Assembly: GCA_009838645.1 (NCBI GenBank)
Contig: VXRC01000039.1
Span: 20,676 to 84,675 of the forward strand
Direction of reading: 5' to 3'
Length of the DNA stretch: 64,000 bases
From: Gemmatimonadota bacterium
GTDB taxonomy: Bacteria; JAAXHH01
Every line of letters begins with the position of its first letter. The stretch's first letter is position 1. The position numbers were made by a program, and so were the translations under genes. The notes below the pieces were generated by a model. The model saw only the letters and a list, made by a program, of their open reading frames with translations, made no database searches and had not been told where the DNA came from. Of this stretch, positions 1 through 7,194 are shown piece by piece.

Positions 1-290
1 ACATGGACCTGATCTCCCGCCTGGCGGACCGGATCCTGGTCATGGAAAACGGCGGCATCGCGGCGGATACCACGCCGGTCCACCTGTTCGGGCGGCAGCA
101 CGGCGTCGACGCGCGGCCGCGGGGACGGCCCGGACGACCCGGGCTGTGCGACCTGCTGGCCGCCGTCTGCGAAGCCGGGATCCCCGTCGATCCCGCCTGT
201 TTCGACCTGGAAGAAGCCGCGGACATGATCCGCGCGTGCGTATTCGACGACAACCATCACGCCAGCCCCGGGGAAAGCCATCCATGCTAG
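1..290 (+). CDS. ECF-type ABC transporter ATPase, C-terminal fragment
   Basis: Only the last 95 or so codons are inside the window; the gene enters from the left edge. The first residues (MDLISRLADRILVMENGGI) match the segment after the H-loop of energy-coupling-factor and cobalt-type ABC ATPases, where HDMDL is followed by a hydrophobic strand and a basic or glycine turn. The tail after it, with a short GRPGRPG low-complexity stretch, resembles the C-terminal extension of EcfA subunits. The ATPase would sit on the cytoplasmic face and power vitamin or metal uptake with an EcfT partner outside the window. Its TAG stop lies inside the start of the next gene, so the two are probably translationally coupled. 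Substrate unknown; the ABC assignment is firm but the ECF subtype is inferred from a short fragment. Confidence 0.7.
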   Translation, partial: MDLISRLADRILVMENGGIAADTTPVHLFGRQHGVDARPRGRPGRPGLCDLLAAVCEAGIPVDPACFDLEEAADMIRACVFDDNHHASPGESHPC

Positions 291-1177
291 TCGACATCCA
301 TACCAACCTGATGTGGTACCCTGACCATATGTCCGATGAGTTCGTGGAATTCGCCTACGCCGCCAAGAAGGCCAAGATGCGGCTGTCCGAGGACGTGTAC
401 TACGCCGGCCACGAGGACCGGTACAAGAATGCCTTCGATTCCACGCCCGAAACGCTGCTGAAGGCGACCGAAGACTGCGACAGGGTGGTAGTGTTCGGTC
501 TGAAAGCGCCCTACTGCGGGGTGGACGTGCCCCAGGAACTCGTCGCCGGCTTCGTGGCGGAACACGCGGACCGGTTCATCGGATGGTGTTCCGTCGACCC
601 GAACGACGAAGACGCCGTCGAACAACTCGAATACAACGTCGACGTGCTCGGTCTGCGCGGACTGAAGGTCGCGCCGATCTACCAGCACTTCGATCCGCAG
701 GACCCGGCCCATCTTCCCCTGTTCAAGAAGGCGGAAGCGCTGGACATCCCCGTGATCTGGCACCAGGGCACTTCCTTCGTGCGGCCGGGCCCGCTCAAGT
801 GGGCCAATCCGATACAACTGGAGGACATCGCGGTGGCCTGCCCGGACCTCCGGATGATGATCGCCCACATGGGGCATCCGTGGGAGGACGAATGCGTGGT
901 GCTGATCCGGAAGCATCCGAATCTCTACGCGGACATATCGGCCCTGCACTACCGTCCGCTTCGCCATTACATGGCTTTCATGTCCGCCCTGGAGTACGGC
1001 GTGGAGCACAAGCTGATCTTCGGTTCCGACTTTCCCTCCGCCACGCCGGCGCAGGTCATAGCCGGCCAGTGGAAGGTAAACGACGTCGTACGGAATACGT
1101 CCCTGCCCGTATTTCCGGAAGAGGCCATCCACAACATGATCTATGAAAACTGGAAACCGTTTCTCGGGGAGCCATAA
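284..1177 (+). CDS. Amidohydrolase 2 family metal-dependent hydrolase
   Basis: A 297-residue TIM-barrel hydrolase of the amidohydrolase-related family (PF04909). Visible landmarks are DIHTN at residues 4-8, GLKVAP near 128, WHQG with His160, AHMGHPWED with His195, and FGSDFP with Asp249 as the last metal ligand. The start at 284 was chosen because the family's N-terminal strand begins there; it overlaps the upstream ATPase stop by 7 bases. The first metal-binding motif is normally HxH, but here the second His is Asn8, so the metal site may be altered. Relatives include decarboxylases and lactone hydrolases; the substrate cannot be read from sequence. Confidence 0.82.
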   Translation: MLVDIHTNLMWYPDHMSDEFVEFAYAAKKAKMRLSEDVYYAGHEDRYKNAFDSTPETLLKATEDCDRVVVFGLKAPYCGVDVPQELVAGFVAEHADRFIGWCSVDPNDEDAVEQLEYNVDVLGLRGLKVAPIYQHFDPQDPAHLPLFKKAEALDIPVIWHQGTSFVRPGPLKWANPIQLEDIAVACPDLRMMIAHMGHPWEDECVVLIRKHPNLYADISALHYRPLRHYMAFMSALEYGVEHKLIFGSDFPSATPAQVIAGQWKVNDVVRNTSLPVFPEEAIHNMIYENWKPFLGEP

Positions 1178-1209
1178 AAAAACAGGGGCGACCTGATTGG
1201 CCGCCCCTG
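1176..1209 (-). terminator. Intrinsic terminator of the second pal gene
   Basis: An 8-bp perfect stem (CAGGGGCG at 1183-1190 with CGCCCCTG at 1202-1209) lies next to seven A residues at 1176-1182. Read on the minus strand this is a GC-rich hairpin followed by a T7 tract, just after the pal2 stop. The A run overlaps the TAA stop of the converging amidohydrolase gene. Confidence 0.85.
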
Positions 1210-1240
1210 CCTGTAACGTTACGGGTGATGCGGGGAAAAC

Positions 1241-1894
1241 CTACTGGCGCTTCAACTCCACGCGCCGGTTCTGCGCCAGGGCGCTCTCGTCGCTGCCCAT
1301 GACCGCCTGCCGCTCTTCACCCAAACTGACGGTTTCGATGCGGTCTTCCGCCACGCCGGCATTCACGAGGTACGCCTTGACCGCCTGTGCGCGCCGTTCA
1401 CCCAGCGCCAGGTTGTATTCGATCGTGCCCCGTACATCGGTGTGGCCCTCGACCACCACCCTGTCTTCGGGCTGGTATTCTTGCAGCTTGCGGACGTTTT
1501 CGTCCATGACCGAACGCTGGTCCTCCCGGACGTCCGACCGGTCGTAATTGAAGTAGATGGTGGCCAGGGACATCATCTCCTGGTGCAGGGCTTCGGCCTC
1601 GGCGGCCCTTCGGGCTTCCTCTTCGGCCATGCGCCGGGCTTCCGCCTCGACCGCCAGACGGGCTTCCTCCTCGGCTATGCGCCGGGCTTCCGCCTCGGCC
1701 GCCAGGCGGGCTTCCTCTTCAGCTTGTACTGCCCTGATCGAATCCGCGATCGCCTGTTGACGCGCCGCCTCCATCGCGGCCAGTTCCTCCGCGGAAGGTC
1801 CCCGGGTAACGGCGCAGCAGGCGCCCATCCACACGGGCGCGGCAACCAGCACACAGAGCGCCAGGGCCGATGCCGTATTGCTCCATCGCTTCAT
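1241..1894 (-). CDS. Second Pal-like OmpA-family lipoprotein
   Basis: A 217-residue peptidoglycan-associated lipoprotein. The start at 1894 is fixed by GGAAAGGAG seven bases upstream. A signal peptide ends in a lipobox-like MGAC (Cys26, followed by another Cys). Residues 35-100 form an Ala/Glu/Arg-rich coiled coil built from repeats of the type EEARLAAEAEARR. The C-terminal OmpA domain carries YFNYDRSDVRED and EGHTDVRGTIEYNLALGERR, the conserved segment for binding diaminopimelate in peptidoglycan. It would anchor the outer membrane to the cell wall and may contact TolB. It is a paralogue of the pal gene just upstream but has its own promoter and terminator. The paralogue's stress or structural role is unknown. 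Confidence 0.85.
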   Translation of the reverse strand: MKRWSNTASALALCVLVAAPVWMGACCAVTRGPSAEELAAMEAARQQAIADSIRAVQAEEEARLAAEAEARRIAEEEARLAVEAEARRMAEEEARRAAEAEALHQEMMSLATIYFNYDRSDVREDQRSVMDENVRKLQEYQPEDRVVVEGHTDVRGTIEYNLALGERRAQAVKAYLVNAGVAEDRIETVSLGEERQAVMGSDESALAQNRRVELKRQ

Positions 1895-1991
1895 GCAGAA
1901 CTCCTTTCCCACTAAGTTGGCGTTTCTTCCAGTATTTATCCGGAGGGTCTGGCCCTTTTCCGCTTAACATCTGTTCCATCCTGAGCGGAAA

Positions 1992-2020
1992 AGTATATGT
2001 ATTTCTGCTCCATCTTTCAA
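1992..2020 (-). promoter_or_regulatory. Promoter for the second pal gene
   Basis: On the minus strand TTGAAA (2015-2020) is separated by exactly 17 bases from TATACT (1992-1997), a near-consensus housekeeping promoter. The predicted start point is near 1985, leaving an untranslated leader of about 90 bases before the ATG at 1894. Confidence 0.72.
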
Positions 2021-2040
2021 TGTTTTTTTACAATACGCCG

Positions 2041-2099
2041 GTCTGTCCCATGCATCCACGTGACTTATTAAAACGGGAAACTGTTTCCCGGGGACAGAC
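2041..2099. repeat. Nested inverted repeat between the two pal genes
   Basis: Outer arms GTCTGTCCC (2041-2049) and GGGACAGAC (2091-2099) are perfectly complementary. Inside, CGGGAAAC and GTTTCCCG (2074-2090) form a second perfect hairpin with a one-base loop. It sits just beyond the pal terminator and upstream of the pal2 promoter, so it could act as a backup terminator, an operator or a REP-like element. Confidence 0.6.
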
Positions 2100-2100
2100 G

Positions 2101-2127
2101 AAAAAGGGGCGACCATAGGGCCGCCCC
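2101..2127 (-). terminator. Intrinsic terminator after pal
   Basis: GGGGCG (2106-2111) pairs with CGCCCC (2122-2127), next to AAAAA at 2101-2105, giving a hairpin plus T tract on the minus strand. Its loop flank GACC...GGCC matches the terminator of the second pal gene, which suggests the two terminators were duplicated together with their genes. Confidence 0.75.
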
Positions 2128-2161
2128 AGTCCTGCTTCGGTACGGGTGAAACCTATAACGC

Positions 2162-2803
2162 TTACTTGCGCTTCAACTCGGCGCGCCGGTTCTGCGACCA
2201 GGCGCTTTCGTCGCCGCCCATGACCGCCGGCTGCTCTTCACCGTAACTTACGGTCTCGATGCGGCCATCCTCCACGCCGGCATCCGTGAGGTACGTCTTG
2301 ACCGCCTGGGCACGCTGCTCTCCCAGCGCCAGGTTGTATTCGATCGTACCCCGTTCATCGCAGTGGCCCTCGACCACCACCATGTCTTCGGGCTGGTACT
2401 CCCGCAATTTGCGGGCGTTCTCGTCCAGGGCCGAACGCTGGTCTTCCCGGATGTTCGACATGTCGTAATCGAAGTAGATGGTGGACAGGGACATCATCTC
2501 CTGGTGCCGGGCTTCGGCAGCCCTGCGGGCTTCCTCTTCGGCCGCGAGACGGGCTGCTTCCTCGGCCGCGAGACGGGCTTCTTCCTCGGCCATGCGCCGG
2601 GCTTCTTCCTCGGCCGCGAGACGGGCTTCCTCTTCAGCGCGTACCGCTCTGAGTGAATCCGCTATGGCCTGTTGACGCGCGGCTTCCATCGCGGCCAGTT
2701 CCTCCGCGGAAGGGCCCCTGGCACAAGCGGCACCCATCCACGCGGGAGCGGTGACCATCACACAGAGCGCCAGGATCGAATACGTGCTACGCCATCTTTT
2801 CAT
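2162..2803 (-). CDS. pal: Peptidoglycan-associated lipoprotein Pal
   Basis: A 213-residue lipoprotein at the end of the Tol gene cluster. The start at 2803 is preceded by AAAGGAG at seven bases. The signal peptide ends at a lipobox-like GAAC (Cys27). An Ala/Glu/Arg heptad-like coiled coil (about residues 33-100) links it to an OmpA domain with IYFDYDMSNIREDQ and EGHCDERGTIEYNLALGEQR. GHCDERG is the form typical of true Pal proteins, so this copy rather than the one downstream is probably the canonical Pal. It binds peptidoglycan from the inner face of the outer membrane and interacts with TolB. It may be read from upstream tol genes or from the 165-base spacer. Confidence 0.92.
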   Translation of the reverse strand: MKRWRSTYSILALCVMVTAPAWMGAACARGPSAEELAAMEAARQQAIADSLRAVRAEEEARLAAEEEARRMAEEEARLAAEEAARLAAEEEARRAAEARHQEMMSLSTIYFDYDMSNIREDQRSALDENARKLREYQPEDMVVVEGHCDERGTIEYNLALGEQRAQAVKTYLTDAGVEDGRIETVSYGEEQPAVMGGDESAWSQNRRAELKRK

Positions 2804-2968
2804 TACAGCACTCCTTTCACATGGGTGCGTTACTCATCCATCACTGAGTGACAGGTATATGGACACATGCTCGACTTCACCGTATTTTTGCGATGCGTGG
2901 ATCAAACGGCACATCCACAGTTAAAATCCCCATTTGTTTGTGAAAGTAAAGCGAAAAGTCCGTCCTTC

Positions 2969-3772
2969 TCAGTCTTCCGGCATCAGATCCAGTCTCATCC
3001 TCGCGAGCTGGGCCTCCTCCGCATCGGGAAATTCACCGATTACCCGTTCCAGGTAGGACCGCGCCTCGGACGGTTCCTTCCGGGCCACCTTGATGAAGGC
3101 GATTTTCAACAGGGTGGCCGGCACCTTGTTCCCATCCGGATACGTGTCCAACAGCATCTCGTAGGCATCGAGCGCCTGGGTGTACAGGCTCTGGGTATAG
3201 TAGCTGTCGCCGATATAGAACTGCGCGTCGTCGGCCAGGTCCGAATCCGGGAAGTACTCGATGTACTGGGTAAACTGCCGGACCGCCACGTCGTAGCTGC
3301 CCCGCTGGTAATCCCTCAGCGCCAGGTCGTACAGTTCGCCCGGATCGTAGGACATGTTTTGTGCCGCGGACGTATCCGGACTCGCCGGCGCGCTCAGCTG
3401 GACCTGAAGGCTCTCCAGCCTGCGCACCAGGGCCGAAAACTGGCGGTCGCTTTCCGTGATGCGCGTGGTAAGGATCTGCAACTGGCTTTCGAGGGCGCCG
3501 ACCCGCTGCCCCATATCCGCCCGCATGCGCAGCAACTCGTCCATCTGGTCCCGTACGAGGGCTTCCAGCCGCACGATGTCCACTTTCAGGGAGTCTATGT
3601 CCGCCTGAAGGGCGACCTCCTCGCGCAAGACCTGCATCTGTGCCCGCAGATGCGTCGTGTCGTTCTTCAGGTTGGTCAGGTCGGACTGGACGCCGCATGC
3701 GCCGGTAACGACCAGGACGAAAATTGCCGGCAGCAGGCACCGGCCTGGGGGTTTCAGGAACCTTTCCTTCAT
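2969..3772 (-). CDS. cpoB: CpoB/YbgF-like TPR lipoprotein of the Tol-Pal system
   Basis: A 267-residue protein with a signal peptide ending in TGAC (Cys26), a long coiled coil (about 30-130) and three TPR units in the last 130 residues (YDLALRDYQRGSYDVAV, AQFYIGDSYYTQSLYTQAL and LKIAFIKVARKEPSEA regions). This is the layout of YbgF/CpoB, which binds TolA and coordinates outer-membrane constriction with cell-wall synthesis. E. coli CpoB is periplasmic and soluble, whereas this version appears to be lipidated. It lies between tolB (22 bases upstream) and pal, the standard order. Confidence 0.9.
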   Translation of the reverse strand: MKERFLKPPGRCLLPAIFVLVVTGACGVQSDLTNLKNDTTHLRAQMQVLREEVALQADIDSLKVDIVRLEALVRDQMDELLRMRADMGQRVGALESQLQILTTRITESDRQFSALVRRLESLQVQLSAPASPDTSAAQNMSYDPGELYDLALRDYQRGSYDVAVRQFTQYIEYFPDSDLADDAQFYIGDSYYTQSLYTQALDAYEMLLDTYPDGNKVPATLLKIAFIKVARKEPSEARSYLERVIGEFPDAEEAQLARMRLDLMPED

Positions 3773-3794
3773 TTACGCTCGATCCGCTTCGATT

Positions 3795-5216
3795 TCATTC
3801 GGGCCTGGGTCCCCAGCCGGGTTGCCGGTTGTTGCCCTCCGTGATGACGGGATGGACGTCGGTTCCGTTCCAGGACATCCGGTAGATTTGGTACACACCG
3901 CTGCGGGCGCGGTCGGAACTGAAGAGAATATGCAGTCCGTCCGGGGACCAGGTCGGGTTCACGTTGTCTCCTTCCGGTCCGCGGACGCCCGTGAGTTTCA
4001 CCAGGTTGCTGCCGTTGACGTCGCAGGTGTAGATATTGAATACCCGCCGGGATCCTCCCCGCCTCCCCTGCGCCAGATCACCGCCCACGAAGGCGATGCG
4101 GTCGCCCCGCGGGGACCACGCCGGCGATCCGTTGTAACCGCCCTCGAAGGTGATGCGATGATCGTTCGAGCCATCTATATTTATAACGTACAGGTGCTTC
4201 TGTGTCAATCGGTCCGACATGTAGACCAACTGGTCGCCCCGCGGTGACCAGGATGGTGAAACGTTGATCCCGTAACCGGTCGCCAGCGGTACCAGACCGC
4301 TCCCGTCCAGCGTGCTGATGAACAGCCTGGAAATCCCCTCCGTGACCAGGCTCAGGACCAGGTGGCGCCCGTCCGGCGACCAACGCGGCGAAAGCACCGT
4401 TCTCCCCCTGAAAGCGACCTTGCTGGTCTCCCCGCTCTGCAGGTCGAGGATATACAGTTCGTGGGGGCCGTCCCGGTAGGACGTGTAGGCGATCCTGGTG
4501 CCGTCCGGCGACCAGTTCGGCGAATATTTCCGTGCGCCGTCCCGGGTCAGCTGGCGGACGTTGAAACCGTCGTAGTCCGAGATGTACAGTTCCGGGGCGC
4601 CGCTGCGCTGGGAAATAAAGACGACGCGGGTCTGGGCGGTGCCCCGGTCCCCGGTCAGCTGGAACACGATATCGTCGGCCATGAGATGCACGATCCGCCT
4701 CAGGGTAAGGTCGAAGGCGGCGTACCCCTTTTCCATGATCGTCCGCCGGGTGCCCAGGTCGGTAAGACGCACGGAGATTTCCACCCGGGATCCCGATACT
4801 TCGTACGTTCCCGACACCATGACCTGTACGGACAGCTTGCGAAGCAGCTCGAGGTCCACCTCTCCGGCGGCGTCCAGAAACACGTAGGTGGTGTCGCCGG
4901 CGCTGCCCGTCAGCACCGGGGCGCCATCGTCCGATCCGGGCCGGGCCGGGATGGAAAGGTCCCGCACGGCGAATACGCCGGAGAACGACAGGTCGCGCAT
5001 CAGCACCAGGTTGACGGTGTCCTGCACGGCGGCGTCGAAGGCCGTTCCGTCCCTGGGGACAAAGGGCTTGAAGGCGATCGGGATGCGGGGGGAGACGCGG
5101 GCTTGCACGCTGAGATTGACCTCGTCCTGGCCCGACGCGGACCGCGCGCCGAGCAGGGACACGACGCAGGCCGCCAGCAGGATCCTCAACGTCCAGGCAC
5201 TCCGCTGTTTTCTCAT
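3795..5216 (-). CDS. tolB: TolB periplasmic beta-propeller protein
   Basis: A 473-residue secreted protein. The start at 5216 is preferred over one 10 codons earlier because GGAAGG lies six bases before it. The signal peptide ends near SASGQ. The N-terminal TolB domain (about 30-180) contains FDAAVQDTVNLVLMRDLSFSG. Five or six WD40-like blades follow, each marked by WSPDG or WSPRG (YSPNWSPDGTRIAYTSYRDG, SPSWSPRGDQLVYMSDR, NPTWSPDGLHILFSSDR). TolB binds Pal and TolA in the periplasm during outer-membrane invagination. It follows the tonB/tolA gene and precedes cpoB. Confidence 0.93.
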   Translation of the reverse strand: MRKQRSAWTLRILLAACVVSLLGARSASGQDEVNLSVQARVSPRIPIAFKPFVPRDGTAFDAAVQDTVNLVLMRDLSFSGVFAVRDLSIPARPGSDDGAPVLTGSAGDTTYVFLDAAGEVDLELLRKLSVQVMVSGTYEVSGSRVEISVRLTDLGTRRTIMEKGYAAFDLTLRRIVHLMADDIVFQLTGDRGTAQTRVVFISQRSGAPELYISDYDGFNVRQLTRDGARKYSPNWSPDGTRIAYTSYRDGPHELYILDLQSGETSKVAFRGRTVLSPRWSPDGRHLVLSLVTEGISRLFISTLDGSGLVPLATGYGINVSPSWSPRGDQLVYMSDRLTQKHLYVINIDGSNDHRITFEGGYNGSPAWSPRGDRIAFVGGDLAQGRRGGSRRVFNIYTCDVNGSNLVKLTGVRGPEGDNVNPTWSPDGLHILFSSDRARSGVYQIYRMSWNGTDVHPVITEGNNRQPGWGPRPE

Positions 5217-5283
5217 TTCAGGCCTTCCGTGCTGTAATCCATTCATGGCAACAGGTTTGGTACCCCGTGCGTTCGTTGCTGCT

Positions 5284-5907
5284 TCACAACACGTACTGGA
5301 AGGCGAAGTGCACGCCCAGGTAGGACTTCCTGTAACCTTCCGGAAGCGGCGGCAGCGGATCGGCCGCGTTCAGCGCCCTTTGCGCCGCCAGGTCGAAGAC
5401 CGGGTTGGAAGACGAACGCTCCATGACGACGCCGGTAATCCGGCCGGACCGTACCACGCGGAAATAGATGACCGTCTCGAGCCGGGTTACGCCGAGCATC
5501 CTGGGCACGTTGAAATGCTGCTGGATCTTCCGCTGCATCATGCCCAGGTAGTACGGGTATTCGAAGTTTCGCTCGTCCAGTCTGATTTCCGGGGAATCGG
5601 TCTCGAAGGTCTGCGGCGCTTCCGGTGCGAGGTCCGGTTCTTCGGAGACCAGGCGCGGCGTCCGTTCCAGTGCCAGGGCCGCCTCCTCCTGCGGCGCGGC
5701 GGCCTCCTTCTTCGAGACGACTTCGTACACCTCGTCGATCGCGGGCGGACGTTGAATCGGCGGGCTTTCGTTCAGCGTTACCAGATCGACCCGGTAGACC
5801 TGCTGGTCCAGCGACGACGCCGGCGCGGACCACCAGGTATTCAAACCGATCAGTCCGGCAAACACCGCGATATGCAGGAATCCGGAAGCCCAGATCATGC
5901 GTGCCAT
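5284..5907 (-). CDS. TolA/TonB-like energy-transducing protein
   Basis: A 207-residue protein with one N-terminal membrane helix (about residues 5-26), a proline- and glutamate-rich periplasmic spacer, and a C-terminal TonB domain (about 115-207) with YPYYLGMMQRKIQQHFNVP and SGRITGVVMERSS. It would carry proton-motive energy from the TolQ/TolR complex to TolB-Pal or to outer-membrane receptors. Its ATG overlaps the tolR stop as TAATG, so translation is coupled. The spacer is short for TolA (E. coli TolA is 421 residues), and position between tolR and tolB is the main reason to call it TolA-like. TonB activity towards the receptors at 12999-18777 is possible. Confidence 0.85.
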   Translation of the reverse strand: MARMIWASGFLHIAVFAGLIGLNTWWSAPASSLDQQVYRVDLVTLNESPPIQRPPAIDEVYEVVSKKEAAAPQEEAALALERTPRLVSEEPDLAPEAPQTFETDSPEIRLDERNFEYPYYLGMMQRKIQQHFNVPRMLGVTRLETVIYFRVVRSGRITGVVMERSSSNPVFDLAAQRALNAADPLPPLPEGYRKSYLGVHFAFQYVL

Positions 5908-6326
5908 TATCGTGAAGGCCTCAGACTGGTCGCCAGGCCTATCTGCGTTACGCCGTGCTGCTTGAGTTTATCCAGCACGCCAATGACGGCGCCGTAGGGC
6001 ACCTGTTCGTCTCCGCGGATAAACACCGGCTTATCCTGCTGATCCTCGAAGATCTCCCCGAACACCCCGTCGAACTGGGCGATCGAGAGCAGCCGGTCTT
6101 CGAGGTAGAGCGACCCTTCGCTCGTAATCGTGATGACGAGGCCCTCGCCGAGATCCGGCGCGGCCGCGCTCGCCCTGGGCAGATCCACCTGGACGCCGCT
6201 CTGGATCATCGGCGTGGTGATCATGAAGATGATCAGGAGCACGGTCATGACGTCGACCAGTGCCGTGACCCTGATTTCCGACAGGACGCGGGGCGAACCC
6301 GCGCTATTGAAATCAAAGGAATTCAT
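5907..6326 (-). CDS. tolR: TolR/ExbD biopolymer transport protein
   Basis: A 139-residue inner-membrane protein with one N-terminal helix containing VDVMTVLLIIFMIT; the Asp in this helix is the conserved proton-path residue of ExbD/TolR. The periplasmic domain follows (LPRASAAAPDLGEGLVITI, PVFIRGDEQVPYGAVIGVLD). It partners with TolQ to form the proton-driven motor. Its ATG overlaps the tolQ stop (ATGA) and its stop overlaps the next start, so tolQ-tolR-tolA are tightly coupled. Confidence 0.92.
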   Translation of the reverse strand: MNSFDFNSAGSPRVLSEIRVTALVDVMTVLLIIFMITTPMIQSGVQVDLPRASAAAPDLGEGLVITITSEGSLYLEDRLLSIAQFDGVFGEIFEDQQDKPVFIRGDEQVPYGAVIGVLDKLKQHGVTQIGLATSLRPSR

Positions 6327-7084
6327 GGCCTCCCCGCGATGGTCCGCAGCTGGAGGATGTTCAGGACCGCGGTGGCCAGGTCCTCGAGTTCCAGGCCCAG
6401 CACCCGCGACCGCTGCACGAAGTAATTATACGCCACCATGGCCGGGATCGCCACGGCCAGGCCCGCGATCGTCGTAATCAGGGCTTCCGCGATCCCGGGC
6501 GCCACGACCACGATGTTGGTGGAGCCCTGGGTACTGATGTCCAGAAAGGCGGTCATAACACCCCACACCGTTCCGAACAGGCCGAGAAAGGGGCACACGC
6601 TTCCGGCGGTGGCCAGCAGGGGAAGCCGTTGCTCGAACCGGGCCAGTTCCCGGTGGGCGGCAAGCCGCAGGTCGCGATAGACGGATTCCACCAAGTCCTG
6701 GCCGGCTTCCTTCGGCCGGCCCGCCTGGTCCACCTGACCCGCCTGGCCCGCCTGGCCCGCCTGGCCCACCTGGCCCGCCTGGCCCGCGGCGCCGGCAGGA
6801 AGCGGAAACGCCGGCGCGTGCTTCTCGTAGACCTCGCGGTACACCGCGGCGGCGGGACTGTACGGCCACTTCGAGGCGGCGGTGTAAACCTGGTTGTAGT
6901 TGCGCTCCGACCGGAAGAACGCGAGGAATTCCCCCGACTGCGTCTGAGCCCGGCGAAAGTACCGCCAGCGCTCCGCCATGATCGCCCATGTAACGATGGA
7001 GAATATCAGGAGAACGGCAATGACGGTCTTGGCGACGACGCCCGAATCCAGAATCAGATTCAGGATACTGATTTCGGATGACAA
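6323..7084 (-). CDS. tolQ: TolQ/ExbB proton channel protein with repeat insertion
   Basis: A 253-residue inner-membrane protein with three helices (about 18-38, 160-182 and 200-222). The second and third carry the conserved MotA/TolQ/ExbB features (CPFLGLFGTVWGVMTAF and GLAVAIPAMVAYNYF). The start appears to be TTG at 7084; no ATG or GTG lies upstream in frame, and the best AAAGGA is about 13 bases away, so initiation may be weak. Unusually, the cytoplasmic loop after helix 1 holds about 30 residues of GQA/GQV repeats encoded by 9-bp units at 6720-6790. The core motor residues are intact, so it is probably functional. Confidence 0.9.
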   Translation of the reverse strand: MSSEISILNLILDSGVVAKTVIAVLLIFSIVTWAIMAERWRYFRRAQTQSGEFLAFFRSERNYNQVYTAASKWPYSPAAAVYREVYEKHAPAFPLPAGAAGQAGQVGQAGQAGQAGQVDQAGRPKEAGQDLVESVYRDLRLAAHRELARFEQRLPLLATAGSVCPFLGLFGTVWGVMTAFLDISTQGSTNIVVVAPGIAEALITTIAGLAVAIPAMVAYNYFVQRSRVLGLELEDLATAVLNILQLRTIAGRP

Positions 7085-7136
7085 AGTGCGTTCAAGTCCT
7101 TTCGACAGATCTCATGACCCTTTACCTGCGGCTTGA

Positions 7137-7165
7137 AAGTTGGAACACGGAAGCGTACGTGTCAA
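7137..7165 (-). promoter_or_regulatory. Candidate promoter for the tol cluster
   Basis: Minus-strand TTGACA (7160-7165) is followed after 17 bases by CAACTT (7137-7142). The upstream hexamer is perfect and the downstream one weak. It lies 52 bases upstream of the tolQ start, between it and the dehydrogenase gene. Confidence 0.4.
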
Positions 7166-7194
7166 GCACTACAGGACGCTGATCCTGTCGATCC

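Noticed and set aside
2041..2099. The nested inverted repeat as the ends of an insertion sequence
   Set aside because: No transposase and no target-site duplication; the arms enclose only 41 bases.
5284..5907. Annotation of the TonB-domain gene strictly as TonB
   Set aside because: Its place between tolR and tolB favours a TolA role, so I left the symbol blank.
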